A stretch of DNA of 64,000 bases. Source: Pseudomonas sp. M47T1. Lineage in GTDB: Bacteria; Pseudomonadota; Gammaproteobacteria; Pseudomonadales; Pseudomonadaceae. This document shows, piece after piece, positions 8,752 through 18,336 of the stretch; positions within the stretch are counted from its first letter, which is position 1, and every line of letters starts with the position of its first letter. The stretch spans positions 1-64,000 of the forward strand of contig NZ_AJWX01000021.1 of NCBI RefSeq assembly GCF_000263855.1, read 5' to 3'. The translations under genes were made by a program, and so were the position numbers. The notes beneath the pieces were generated by a model that saw only the letters and a list, made by a program, of their open reading frames with translations, was not told the DNA's origin and ran no database searches.

Positions 8752-8822
8752 CTGCAACCTGCAAGCTGCAAGCTGCAAGCCCCCGCTCATCTGCCTTAGC
8801 GTGTAGCGTGTAACTTGCAGCT
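8752..8822. repeat. TGCAAGC short tandem/inverted repeat cluster
   Basis: Three imperfect TGCAAGC units in tandem (about 8757-8778) face AACTTGCAGCTGC at 8811-8823, separated by GTAGCGTGTAAC. This forms a potential long imperfect hairpin directly after the glpK stop. Similar GCTTGCAGCT arrays are common between Pseudomonas genes. Confidence 0.45.
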
Positions 8823-8828
8823 GCATCT

Positions 8829-8850
8829 CCCCGGGTGCTAGCACCCGGGG
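8829..8850 (+). terminator. Perfect GC-rich hairpin between glpK and glpR
   Basis: CCCCGGGTGC-TA-GCACCCGGGG is a perfect 22-base palindrome followed by CCTTCCTG rather than a T-run. It could attenuate transcription between glpK and glpR or protect the glpFK message. Confidence 0.5.
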
Positions 8851-8901
8851 CCTTCCTGCGGCATGATGGGCGAATTTGCTCCGGCAGCCGAAGGAAGCCC
8901 A

Positions 8902-9657
8902 ATGAACCTGCCTCCACGCCAACAACAAATCCTCGAACTGGTGCGTGAACGCGGCTACGTCAGTATCGAAGAGATGGCCCAGCTGTTCATCGTTACCCCG
9001 CAGACCATTCGCCGCGACATCAATCAGCTGGCCGAACTCAATTTGCTGCGACGCTACCATGGCGGCGCGGCCTACGACTCCAGTATCGAAAACACCGCCT
9101 ACGCCATGCGCGCCGACCAGATGCGCGATGAGAAGCAGCGCATCGCCGAAGCGATCGCCGCGCAGATCCCCGACCACGCGTCGCTGTTCATCAACATCGG
9201 CACCACCACCGAATCCATCGCCCGCGCGTTGCTCAATCACAACCACCTGAAGATCATCACCAACAACCTGCACGTGGCCTCGATCCTCAGCGCCAAGGAT
9301 GATTTCGAAGTGCAGCTGGCCGGCGGCAACGTGCGCCGTGACGGCGGCGTAGTAGGCCAGGCCAGCGTCGACTTCATCAACCAGTTCAAGGTGGACTTTG
9401 CCCTGGTGGGCATCAGCGGTATTGATGAAGACGGCAGCCTGCTGGACTTCGACTACCAGGAAGTGCGCGTATCCCAGGCGATCATCGCCAATGCGCGGCA
9501 GGTGATCCTGGCGGCAGACTCGAGCAAGTTCGGCCGCAACGCCATGGTACGCCTGGGTTCGATCACCCTGATCGACTGCCTGGTGACCGACAAGGTACCC
9601 GTGCCGGCGCTGTTGCAGTTGCTGAATCAGCACAAGGTGCGCCTGGAAGTCGTATAA
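8902..9657 (+). CDS. glpR: Glycerol-3-phosphate regulon repressor (DeoR family)
   Basis: A 251-residue DeoR-family repressor. The N-terminal winged helix-turn-helix (residues about 5-55, including VTPQTIRRDINQL) is followed by a sugar-phosphate-isomerase-like effector domain with the FINIGTTTESIA phosphate loop. It is expected to repress glpF, glpK and glpD and be released by glycerol 3-phosphate. The start MNLPPRQQ is chosen because GAAGGAAG precedes it and it gives the usual family N-terminus; an upstream in-frame ATG at 8863 adds 13 residues without support. Confidence 0.95.
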   Translation: MNLPPRQQQILELVRERGYVSIEEMAQLFIVTPQTIRRDINQLAELNLLRRYHGGAAYDSSIENTAYAMRADQMRDEKQRIAEAIAAQIPDHASLFINIGTTTESIARALLNHNHLKIITNNLHVASILSAKDDFEVQLAGGNVRRDGGVVGQASVDFINQFKVDFALVGISGIDEDGSLLDFDYQEVRVSQAIIANARQVILAADSSKFGRNAMVRLGSITLIDCLVTDKVPVPALLQLLNQHKVRLEVV

Positions 9658-9667
9658 CCCGTCCCGC

Positions 9668-9751
9668 TGTAGCCGCCTGCGCTGGCGCCCTGGCTCACGG
9701 AATATTTCCAGTGCACGCAAGGGCCACGGCAGCCTGGCGGCAGCCGCTACA
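9668..9751. repeat. Inverted pair of 23-bp-type repeats
   Basis: TGTAGCCGCCTGCGCTGGC (9668-9686) is roughly the reverse complement of the copy at 9729-9751, so the pair could fold into a long hairpin just after the glpR stop. It may act as a terminator or message-protecting element between glpR and glpD. Confidence 0.5.
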
Positions 9752-9846
9752 TGTTCGCTTATTTTCATTTCGCCACCATTCGATCAGTATTTTCAATCGA
9801 TAACGACTGGCCTGCACCCTCCTCTTGCGCTAATATTTTCGGAAAT

Positions 9847-9860
9847 GAACATTAATGTTC
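9847..9860. promoter_or_regulatory. GlpR operator-like palindrome upstream of glpD
   Basis: GAACATTAATGTTC is a perfect 14-base palindrome, followed by GATTTC. It resembles the TATGTTCGATA-type half-sites of enterobacterial GlpR. It lies 34 bases before the glpD start, with related segments at 9751-9772 (ATGTTCGCTTATTTTCATTTCG) and 9788-9802. Confidence 0.55.
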
Positions 9861-9893
9861 GATTTCAACTTCAAATAACAGCAGGAGGCCGTC

Positions 9894-11420
9894 ATGCCCC
9901 ACTCCACCTTGCCCACCCCTCCCTTGGCCGAAGTCTATGATGTAGCCGTGATTGGCGGCGGCATCAATGGTGTTGGCATCGCAGCGGACGCGGCAGGTCG
10001 CGGGCTTTCGGTGTTCCTTTGCGAAAAGGATGACCTGGCCAGCCATACGTCCTCGGCCAGCAGCAAACTGATCCATGGCGGCCTGCGCTATCTGGAACAT
10101 TATGAATTCCGCTTGGTGCGCGAAGCACTGGCAGAACGCGAAGTATTGCTGGCCAAGGCACCGCACATCGTCAAGCCCATGCGCTTCGTGCTGCCTCACC
10201 GCCCTCATCTGCGCCCGGCATGGATGATCCGCGCTGGCCTGTTCCTGTACGACCACCTGGGCAAGCGCGAGAAGCTTGCAGCCTCGCGCACGCTGAAATT
10301 CGGCGCAGACAGTGCACTGAAGAGCGAAATAGCCCGCGGTTTCGAATACTCCGACTGCTGGGTTGACGATGCCCGCCTGGTGGTACTCAACGCCATGGCC
10401 GCCCGCGAGCACGGTGCGCACCTGCATACCCGCACGCGCTGCCTGAACGCGCGGCGCATCAAGGGCCTGTGGCACGTTCACCTGGAACGCGCCGACGGCA
10501 GCCTGTTCTCCATTCACGCCAAGGCGCTGGTCAATGCGGCAGGCCCCTGGGTAGCGAAATTCATTCGCGATGACCTGAAGCTGGATTCGCCCTACGGTAT
10601 CCGCCTTATCCAGGGCAGCCACCTGATCGTGCCCAAGCTGTACGAGGGCGAACAGGCGCACATTCTGCAGAACGAAGACCAGCGCATTGTCTTCACCATT
10701 CCATACCTGGAACGCTTCACCATCATTGGCACCACCGACCGCGAGTACACCGGCGACCCGGCCAAGGTCAGCATTACCGAGGCCGAGACCGATTACCTGT
10801 TGAAAGTAGTCAATGCGCACTTCAAGAAGCAGGTGCAGCGCGACGACATCGTGCGCACCTATTCCGGTGTGCGCCCGCTGTGCAACGACGAATCCGACAA
10901 CCCTTCGGCCGTGACCCGCGACTACACCCTGTCGCTGTCGGGCGGCGCCGATGAACCGCCGCTGCTGTCGGTGTTCGGCGGTAAGCTGACCACCTACCGC
11001 AAGCTGGCCGAATCGGCCATGGCGCAGTTGGCGCCGTTCTTCAAGCACATGAAGGGCAGTTGGACCGCCACCGCGCCGTTGCCGGGCGGCGAACAGATGA
11101 CCACCCCGCAGGCGCTGGCCCAGGCACTGGTGGCCAAACACGCCTGGCTACCCACCGAGCTGGCCCGCCGCTGGGCCATCACCTATGGCAACCGTAGCTG
11201 GGCGCTGCTGGACAATGCCCAGGGGCTGAGCGACCTGGGCGAACTGATCGGCGCCAACCTGTACAGCCGGGAGGTGGATTATCTCCGCCGTGAGGAATGG
11301 GCCGTGGACGTCGCCGATATCCTGTGGCGCCGTACCAAACTGGGGCTGTTCACCAGCGCGGCTGAGCAGCAGAAGCTGGCGGATTACTTGCTCAAGACCC
11401 TACACACCCAAGCCGCCTGA
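9894..11420 (+). CDS. glpD: Aerobic glycerol-3-phosphate dehydrogenase
   Basis: A 508-residue FAD-dependent dehydrogenase that oxidises sn-glycerol 3-phosphate to dihydroxyacetone phosphate at the inner membrane and passes electrons to quinone. The FAD-binding Rossmann motif VAVIGGGINGVG is near residues 18-29. A substrate-region segment SASSKLIHGGLRYLE and the C-terminal DAO segment LSVFGGKLTTYRK follow. The length matches the GlpD family. AGCAGGAGG precedes the ATG. It completes glycerol entry to glycolysis together with glpF and glpK. Confidence 0.97.
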   Translation: MPHSTLPTPPLAEVYDVAVIGGGINGVGIAADAAGRGLSVFLCEKDDLASHTSSASSKLIHGGLRYLEHYEFRLVREALAEREVLLAKAPHIVKPMRFVLPHRPHLRPAWMIRAGLFLYDHLGKREKLAASRTLKFGADSALKSEIARGFEYSDCWVDDARLVVLNAMAAREHGAHLHTRTRCLNARRIKGLWHVHLERADGSLFSIHAKALVNAAGPWVAKFIRDDLKLDSPYGIRLIQGSHLIVPKLYEGEQAHILQNEDQRIVFTIPYLERFTIIGTTDREYTGDPAKVSITEAETDYLLKVVNAHFKKQVQRDDIVRTYSGVRPLCNDESDNPSAVTRDYTLSLSGGADEPPLLSVFGGKLTTYRKLAESAMAQLAPFFKHMKGSWTATAPLPGGEQMTTPQALAQALVAKHAWLPTELARRWAITYGNRSWALLDNAQGLSDLGELIGANLYSREVDYLRREEWAVDVADILWRRTKLGLFTSAAEQQKLADYLLKTLHTQAA

Positions 11421-11424
11421 CCTC

Positions 11425-11510
11425 GTGGGAGCGGGCTCTGCCCGCGAAGAGACCGTCGCTGTCGCCCCGTTGATACGCAGTGTTCTCTTCGCGGGCAGAG
11501 CTGCTCCCAC
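11425..11510. repeat. REP pair (inverted) after glpD
   Basis: GTGGGAGCGGGCTCTGCCCG... at 11425-11451 and its reverse complement form (CTCTTCGCGGGCAGAG... at 11485-11510) face each other over about 33 bases. These match the type of REP elements described for P. putida and can form a strong hairpin, probably ending the glpD transcript. Confidence 0.75.
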
Positions 11511-11527
11511 AAAAGCCTGTGCCCATG

Positions 11528-11572
11528 ATCGGGTTTCCGAATGCCTGCAATGCTAGCATTCGGCCACCCGAC
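11528..11572. promoter_or_regulatory. Two AauR-like upstream activator sites
   Basis: ATCGG-GTTT-CCGAA (11528-11541) and TTCGG-CCAC-CCGAC (11559-11572) each differ by one base from TTCGG-N4-CCGAA, the AauR site as I recall it from P. putida. Their centres are 31 bases apart, about three helical turns, and 90-120 bases upstream of the sigma-54 promoter. The outer parts also form a perfect inverted repeat CCGAATGC...GCATTCGG (11537-11563). Confidence 0.6.
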
Positions 11573-11649
11573 CCATCATTCCCGCCATATCCCCTTCATC
11601 AAAGATTAATCCCCTTGCCGATCAAGACTTTAGGCTAAACAGCGCAGCC

Positions 11650-11665
11650 TGGCACGACTCATGCT
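11650..11665 (+). promoter_or_regulatory. Sigma-54 promoter of the acidic amino acid transporter
   Basis: TGGCACGACTCATGCT matches the -24/-12 consensus TGGCACG-N4-TTGCW with one mismatch, with the required GG-N10-GC spacing (GG 11651-11652, GC 11663-11664). It agrees with control by the sigma-54 activator encoded downstream at 16878. Confidence 0.75.
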
Positions 11666-11756
11666 CTACACTCTCCAGCGAATCCGCAGCACAGACTGCT
11701 GAACGAATGAGCCCCAAGACGGCTCCATAAAAAAAACAAAGGTCGAGGAGACATAG

Positions 11757-12662
11757 ATGCGCATCATTCACACCCTGTTGGGTGCAGCCATTGCTGCAGC
11801 ACTGATCAGCAGCCCCGCCATGGGCGCCGAGCTGACCGGTACCCTGAAGAAGATCAAGGATTCGGGCACCATCACTCTGGGCCACCGCGACTCCTCCATC
11901 CCGTTCTCCTACATCGCTGACGCTTCGGGCAAACCGGTCGGCTATTCCCATGACATCCAGTTGAAAATCGTCGAAGCCCTCAAGAAAGACCTCGACATGC
12001 CCAACCTGAACGTCAAGTACAACCTGGTCACCTCGCAAACGCGCATCCCGCTGGTACAGAACGGCACCGTCGACATCGAGTGCGGTTCCACCACCAACAA
12101 CGCCGAGCGCCAGCAACAGGTGGACTTTTCGGTGGGCATTTTCGAGATCGGCACCCGCCTGCTGTCCAAGAAAGACTCGCCCTACAAAGACTTCGCCGAC
12201 CTGAAAGGCAAGAACGTGGTGACCACCGCCGGCACTACCTCCGAGCGCCTGCTCAAGGCCATGAACGCCGACAAGCAGATGGGCATGAACGTCATTTCCG
12301 CCAAGGACCATGGCGAGTCCTTCCAGATGCTGGAATCGGGCCGCGCCGTGGCCTTCATGATGGACGATGCGCTGCTGGCCGGCGAAATGGCCAAGTCCAA
12401 AAAGCCCGATGACTGGGCCGTGACCGGCACCGCACAATCCCACGAGATCTACGGTTGCATGGTGCGCAAGGACGACCCGGCGTTCAAGAAGGCTGTGGAT
12501 GACGCCATCGTCGCCGTGTACAAGTCCGGCGAGATCAATGACATCTACAACAAATGGTTTACCCAGCCTATCCCGCCAAAAGGCCTGAACCTGATGTTCC
12601 CGATGAGCGACGAGCTCAAGGCGCTCATCGCCAACCCCACCGACCAGCCCGCCAAGGACTGA
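11757..12662 (+). CDS. gltI: Glutamate/aspartate ABC transporter, periplasmic binding protein
   Basis: A 301-residue periplasmic solute-binding protein (SBP bacterial family 3). The signal peptide spans residues 1-23, with likely cleavage after PAMGA. The body starts with the typical TLKKIKDSGTITLGHRDSSIPFSY and contains SQTRIPLVQNGTVDIECGSTTNN, a ligand-binding segment of glutamate/aspartate receptors. In P. putida the orthologous locus is also called aatJ. AGGAG lies just upstream of ATG. It is the first gene of the gltIJKL/aatJQMP operon and is driven by a sigma-54 promoter. Confidence 0.93.
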   Translation: MRIIHTLLGAAIAAALISSPAMGAELTGTLKKIKDSGTITLGHRDSSIPFSYIADASGKPVGYSHDIQLKIVEALKKDLDMPNLNVKYNLVTSQTRIPLVQNGTVDIECGSTTNNAERQQQVDFSVGIFEIGTRLLSKKDSPYKDFADLKGKNVVTTAGTTSERLLKAMNADKQMGMNVISAKDHGESFQMLESGRAVAFMMDDALLAGEMAKSKKPDDWAVTGTAQSHEIYGCMVRKDDPAFKKAVDDAIVAVYKSGEINDIYNKWFTQPIPPKGLNLMFPMSDELKALIANPTDQPAKD

Positions 12663-12691
12663 TCCGCCCGCAACGTCTACCCTTCAACTAT

Positions 12692-12715
12692 CCACTGGTG
12701 TGAAAACACCGGTGG
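12692..12715 (+). other. Intercistronic stem-loop with GAAA tetraloop
   Basis: CCACTGGTGT-GAAA-ACACCGGTGG pairs over 10 bases (one T-G wobble) around a GNRA loop. It lies between the binding-protein gene and the permease genes. Such hairpins usually stabilise the upstream message so that the binding protein is made in excess over the membrane subunits. Confidence 0.65.
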
Positions 12716-12760
12716 CTGGTTGCAGGTGCCCGTGAATCACCAATCCAAGGGGAGACCCTG

Positions 12761-13507
12761 ATGAATTACAACTGGGACTGGGGCGTGTTCTTCAAGTCCA
12801 CCGGTATCGGCAACGAGATCTACCTGGACTGGTACCTTACCGGCCTGGGCTGGACCATCGGCATTGCCGTTGTCGCCTGGATCATTGCCTTGCTGCTGGG
12901 CTCCGTGCTCGGTGTGATGCGAACCGTGCCCAACCGCTGGGTATCGGCCGTTGGCACCACCTACGTCGAAATCTTCCGCAACGTGCCTTTGCTGGTGCAG
13001 CTGTTCATCTGGTATTTCGTGGTACCGGACCTGATGCCCCAGGGCTTCCAGGACTGGTTCAAGCAGGACCTCAACCCCACCACCTCGGCGTTCCTGAGCG
13101 TAGTGGTGTGCCTGGGCCTGTTCACTGCCGCCCGTGTCTGTGAGCAGGTGCGCACCGGTATCCAGGCGCTGCCCAAGGGCCAGGAATCGGCGGCCCGGGC
13201 CATGGGCTTCAAGCTGCCACAGATCTACTGGAACGTGCTGCTGCCCCAGGCGTACCGCATCATTATTCCGCCGCTCACGTCGGAATTTCTCAACGTATTC
13301 AAGAACTCCTCGGTGGCCTCGCTGATCGGCCTGATGGAATTGCTGGCGCAAACCAAGCAGACCGCCGAGTTCTCGGCCAACCTGTTCGAGGCCTTCACCC
13401 TGGCCACGCTGATCTACTTCACCCTGAACATGAGCCTGATGCTGCTGATGCGCCTGATCGAGAAGAAAGTCGCGGTGCCCGGGCTGATTTCCGTGGGAGG
13501 TAAATAA
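12761..13507 (+). CDS. gltJ: Glutamate/aspartate ABC transporter permease
   Basis: A 248-residue inner-membrane permease of the polar amino acid (HisM) type with about five hydrophobic spans. It contains the cytoplasmic EAA motif region for contact with the ATPase (GIQALPKGQESAARAMGFKLPQIYWNVLLPQA). FRNVPLLVQLFIWYF is a typical family segment. GGGGAGA precedes the ATG. The last base of its stop codon is the first base of the next gene's start, so the two permeases are translationally coupled and probably form a heterodimer. It is also named aatQ. Confidence 0.93.
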   Translation: MNYNWDWGVFFKSTGIGNEIYLDWYLTGLGWTIGIAVVAWIIALLLGSVLGVMRTVPNRWVSAVGTTYVEIFRNVPLLVQLFIWYFVVPDLMPQGFQDWFKQDLNPTTSAFLSVVVCLGLFTAARVCEQVRTGIQALPKGQESAARAMGFKLPQIYWNVLLPQAYRIIIPPLTSEFLNVFKNSSVASLIGLMELLAQTKQTAEFSANLFEAFTLATLIYFTLNMSLMLLMRLIEKKVAVPGLISVGGK

Positions 13508-14172
13508 TGGACTTCAGTGGAATCATCCCTGCCCTGCCGGGCCTGTGGAACGGCATGCTGATGACCCTGCAACTGATGGTCATGGGCGTGATCGGCGGTA
13601 TTGTGCTGGGCACCCTGCTGGCGCTGATGCGCCTGTCGTCGAGCAAACTGCTGTCGCGACTGGCCGGGGCGTACGTCAACTACTTCCGCTCCATCCCGTT
13701 GCTGCTGGTGATCACCTGGTTCTACCTGGCGGTGCCTTTCGTACTGCGCTGGATCACAGGCCAGGACACGCCCGTGGGCGCGTTCACCTCCTGCGTCGTG
13801 GCCTTCATGATGTTCGAGGCTGCGTACTTCTGCGAGATCGTGCGCGCCGGCGTACAGTCCATTTCCAAGGGCCAGATGGGCGCGGCGCAGGCGCTGGGCA
13901 TGACCTACGGCCAGATGATGCGCCTGATCATCCTGCCCCAGGCATTTCGCAAGATGACCCCGCTGCTGCTGCAGCAAAGCATCATCCTGTTCCAGGACAC
14001 CTCGCTGGTGTACACCGTGGGCCTGGTGGACTTCCTCAACGCGGCACGGGCCAACGGCGACATCATCGGCCAGTCCAACGAGTTCCTGATCTTCGCCGGG
14101 CTCGTCTACTTCGTCATCAGCTTCTCCGCCTCGCTGCTGGTCAAGCGTCTGCATAAAAGGTTAGCCGTATGA
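13507..14172 (+). CDS. gltK: Glutamate/aspartate ABC transporter permease
   Basis: A 221-residue second permease subunit of the same family, with the FRSIPLLLVITWFYL segment and an EAA loop (GVQSISKGQMGAAQALGMTYGQMMRLIILPQA). It pairs with GltJ in the inner membrane. Its end overlaps the ATPase start by four bases (ATGA). It is also named aatM in P. putida work. Confidence 0.93.
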   Translation: MDFSGIIPALPGLWNGMLMTLQLMVMGVIGGIVLGTLLALMRLSSSKLLSRLAGAYVNYFRSIPLLLVITWFYLAVPFVLRWITGQDTPVGAFTSCVVAFMMFEAAYFCEIVRAGVQSISKGQMGAAQALGMTYGQMMRLIILPQAFRKMTPLLLQQSIILFQDTSLVYTVGLVDFLNAARANGDIIGQSNEFLIFAGLVYFVISFSASLLVKRLHKRLAV

Positions 14173-14903
14173 TTTCCATCAAGAACGTCAACAAGTGGTA
14201 CGGGGACTTCCAGGTGCTGACCGATTGCAGCACCGAGGTCAAGAAAGGGGAAGTGGTGGTGGTGTGCGGCCCGTCGGGTTCGGGCAAGTCCACGCTGATC
14301 AAGTGCGTGAACGCACTGGAGCCGTTCCAGAAGGGCGACATCAACGTCGACGGCACCTCGATTGCCGACCCCAAGACCAACCTGCCCAAGCTGCGCTCGC
14401 GGGTGGGCATGGTGTTCCAGCATTTCGAGCTGTTCCCACACCTGACCATCACCGAGAACCTGACCATCGCGCAGATCAAAGTGCTGGGCCGCAGCAAGGA
14501 AGAAGCCACCGCCAAGGGCCTGAAGCTGCTTGAACGCGTGGGCCTTTCAGCCCATGCGCACAAGCACCCGGGGCAGTTGTCCGGTGGCCAGCAGCAACGG
14601 GTGGCGATTGCCCGCGCCCTGGCCATGGACCCCATTGTCATGCTGTTCGACGAACCCACTTCGGCGCTGGACCCGGAAATGGTCAACGAGGTACTCGACG
14701 TGATGGTGCAACTGGCCCACGAAGGCATGACCATGATGTGCGTCACCCACGAGATGGGTTTTGCCCGCAAGGTCGCCAACCGGGTGATCTTCATGGACAA
14801 GGGTCAGATCGTCGAAGACTGCCCCAAGGAAGAGTTCTTCGGTGACGTGAGCGCACGTTCCGAACGTGCGCAGCACTTCCTCGCCAAGATCCTGCAACAC
14901 TAA
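14169..14903 (+). CDS. gltL: Glutamate/aspartate ABC transporter ATPase
   Basis: A 244-residue ABC ATPase of the GlnQ/HisP type. Walker A GPSGSGKST is near residues 35-43, the Q-loop is VFQHFELFPH, the signature LSGGQQQR, Walker B VMLFDEPTSALDPE and the H-loop CVTHEMGFA. It energises import of the ligand delivered by GltI. It is also called aatP. A strong hairpin follows the stop before the sensor kinase. Confidence 0.95.
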   Translation: MISIKNVNKWYGDFQVLTDCSTEVKKGEVVVVCGPSGSGKSTLIKCVNALEPFQKGDINVDGTSIADPKTNLPKLRSRVGMVFQHFELFPHLTITENLTIAQIKVLGRSKEEATAKGLKLLERVGLSAHAHKHPGQLSGGQQQRVAIARALAMDPIVMLFDEPTSALDPEMVNEVLDVMVQLAHEGMTMMCVTHEMGFARKVANRVIFMDKGQIVEDCPKEEFFGDVSARSERAQHFLAKILQH

Positions 14904-14909
14904 AGCCCC

Positions 14910-14938
14910 CGGCGGGTACCTGTTTCGGGTACCCGCCG
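14910..14938 (+). terminator. Hairpin between gltL and the sensor kinase
   Basis: CGGCGGGTACC-TGTTTCG-GGTACCCGCCG is a perfect 11-bp stem with a seven-base loop, starting seven bases after the gltL stop. There is no following T-run, so it is likely a partial terminator or 3' stabiliser that lowers kinase expression relative to the transporter. Confidence 0.6.
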
Positions 14939-14961
14939 CTGGCAGGCCCCAAGGCACTGTG

Positions 14962-16877
14962 ATGAAATGCGACCCTGATCACTCCCGTGCGACCTCGCCT
15001 GCCCTTGCCGTGAAACCCCGTCTGATTCGCCAACTGTTCCTGCCCCCTTTGATCCTCCTGCTGACCGTGGGCCTGGGTTATGCCGGCTATCGCGTCAGCC
15101 TGTACAACGGCATTCGCACCCTGGGCGAAAGTGGCGAGCGGCAGTTGGAACTCAACGGCCGCGCCGTGGAAAGCGAGATCAACAAATACACCTTCCTGCC
15201 CAGCCTGCTGGAGCTGGAAGACAGCGTCTCGACGCTGCTGGCCGACCCCGACGGCGAAGGCCACCGCCAGGCCGTCAACGACTACCTGGAAGGCCTCAAC
15301 CGTCGTAGCCACAGCAGCGCCGTGTACGTGCTGGACACCACCGGCCGCGTGCAGGCCACCAGCAACTGGCGTGATGCCAACAGCTACCTGGGCGAAGACC
15401 TGTCCTTTCGCGCCTACTTCCAGGACGCCATTCGCGGCCAGGACGGTCGCTTCTACGGCATCGGCACCACCACTGGCGAACCTGGCTATTACCTGGCCCA
15501 TGGCCTGGAGGAGCACGGCAAGATCGTCGGCGTGGCGGTGGTCAAGGTGCGCATGGAGTCCTTGGAGGAGCGCTGGCAGAAGGCGCGCCTGGAAGCCTTC
15601 GTCAGTGACGAGAACGGCATCATCATTCTCTCCAGCGACCCGGCACGGCGGCTGAAGTCGGTACGGCCGCTGACCCCGGAGATCAAGGAGCGCCTGGCGC
15701 GCAGCCTGCAGTATTACTGGTTCTCGCTGACCGAACTGCAACCGCTGGAGCGCGAAACCCTGGCCGATGGCGTGGAGCGCCTGAGCTTCCCCGCCGCTGG
15801 CCCGCGCCCCGGCAGCCAGCGCGAGGTCAGCTACCTGGCGCAGACGCGCGAGCTCAAAGACACCCCCTGGCACTTCACTCTGCTGACCCCGCTGCAGGAC
15901 CTGCGCCGCGAGGCCATCATCCAGGGCGTGCTGGTGGCCGTGGCCTTCGCCTTGCTGGCCTTCCTGCTCATTGCCTGGAATGAGCGGCGCAAGGTCATCG
16001 CCACGCGCCTGGCCGCCCGCGAAGCGCTGCAAGAGGCCAACAACCTGCTGGAACGGCGCATTGCCGAACGCACCGAGAACCTGCGGGCCAGCAACGAGCG
16101 CCTCAAGAGCCAGATCCGCGAACGGCGCCAAGCCGAAGAAACCTTGCGCAAGGCCCAGGACGAACTGGTGCAAGCGGGCAAACTGGCGGCCATCGGTCAG
16201 ATGTCTACCAGCATTGCCCATGAACTCAACCAGCCACTGGCGGCCCTGCGCACCCTGTCGGGCAACACGGTGAGGTTCCTGCAACGCGGCGCCCTGGACA
16301 CCGCCAGCACCAACCTGGCCACCATGAACCAACTGATCGACCGCATGGGCCGCATCACCGCCAGCCTGCGTTCGTTCGCCCGCCGCGGCGAGGACCGCGG
16401 CCGCGCGTCACTGGCCCAGGCCGTGGACGCCACTGTGCAAGTGCTGGCAGCACGCATCGAGGAACAGGGCGTGCAGGTAAACCGGCAGTACAGCGACGCC
16501 ACCCTGCCCATGAGCCAGACACGCCTGGAGCAGATTCTCGGCAACCTGGCCGGCAACGCCCTGGATGCCATGCAAGGCGTGGCCACCCCGGTGCTATGGC
16601 TGGAAGGTGAAAGCCTTGAAGATGGTCGCTACCGCCTGCGGGTGCGCGACAATGGCCACGGTGTTGACCCGCAGACCCGCCAGCACCTGTTCGAACCGTT
16701 TTTCACCACCAAACCCGGCGAGCAGGGGCTCGGCCTGGGCCTGACCCTGTCGGCCAGCCTGGCCTCGGCAGCGGGCGGCAGCCTGGCTGCCGAACACCCG
16801 GACGAAGGCGGCACCGCCTTCGTGCTGACCCTGCCGCCGCTGGTTCCCCCACCGCCCTCTTCATCAGCCGAGCCGTC

Positions 16878-16881
<4 letters not shown>
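14962..16881 (+). CDS. aauS: Sensor histidine kinase AauS (DctB type)
   Basis: A 639-residue membrane kinase. One membrane span (about residues 20-40) is followed by a periplasmic double-Cache/PAS-like sensor of about 270 residues and a second span near residues 325-345. A coiled coil (LLERRIAERTENLRASNERL...) comes next. The HisKA domain has the phospho-His in SIAHELNQPL, and the HATPase_c domain carries N, G1 (DNGHG) and G2 (GLGLGL) boxes. It senses acidic amino acids in P. putida and phosphorylates AauR. ATG 14962 is chosen: it starts close before the first span. An upstream frame overlaps gltL. The kinase end overlaps the regulator start by four bases. Confidence 0.9.
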
Positions 16882-18200
<1,319 letters not shown>

Positions 18201-18237
18201 CCATCAGCCCGAAGCTGCAGCCCTGAGGCAGCAGCGT

Positions 18238-18336
18238 CGGATAAACGATGAGTCGCGAAGCAAAGAGGCTGTATATACCTAATATATCCTGCATACTATA
18301 AAATATCTAAGGCATGATATTAACGGATAAACGATG
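18238..18336 (+). promoter_or_regulatory. AT-rich leader with duplicated start region and a 17-codon upstream ORF
   Basis: CGGATAAACGATG occurs twice, at 18238-18250 and 18324-18336. The second copy contains the ATPase start codon. The first copy opens a 17-codon ORF (ATG 18248, TAA 18299-18301) in strongly AT-rich DNA. The spacing between copies is 86 bases. Confidence 0.5.

Noticed and set aside
6312..8771. 819-codon open frame antisense to glpF and glpK
   Set aside because: The two genes on the other strand are certain; the antisense frame is an effect of high third-position GC and has no motif or ribosome site.
14791..16332. 513-codon minus-strand frame opposite the AauS gene
   Set aside because: A composition shadow of the kinase gene; its translation shows no domain.
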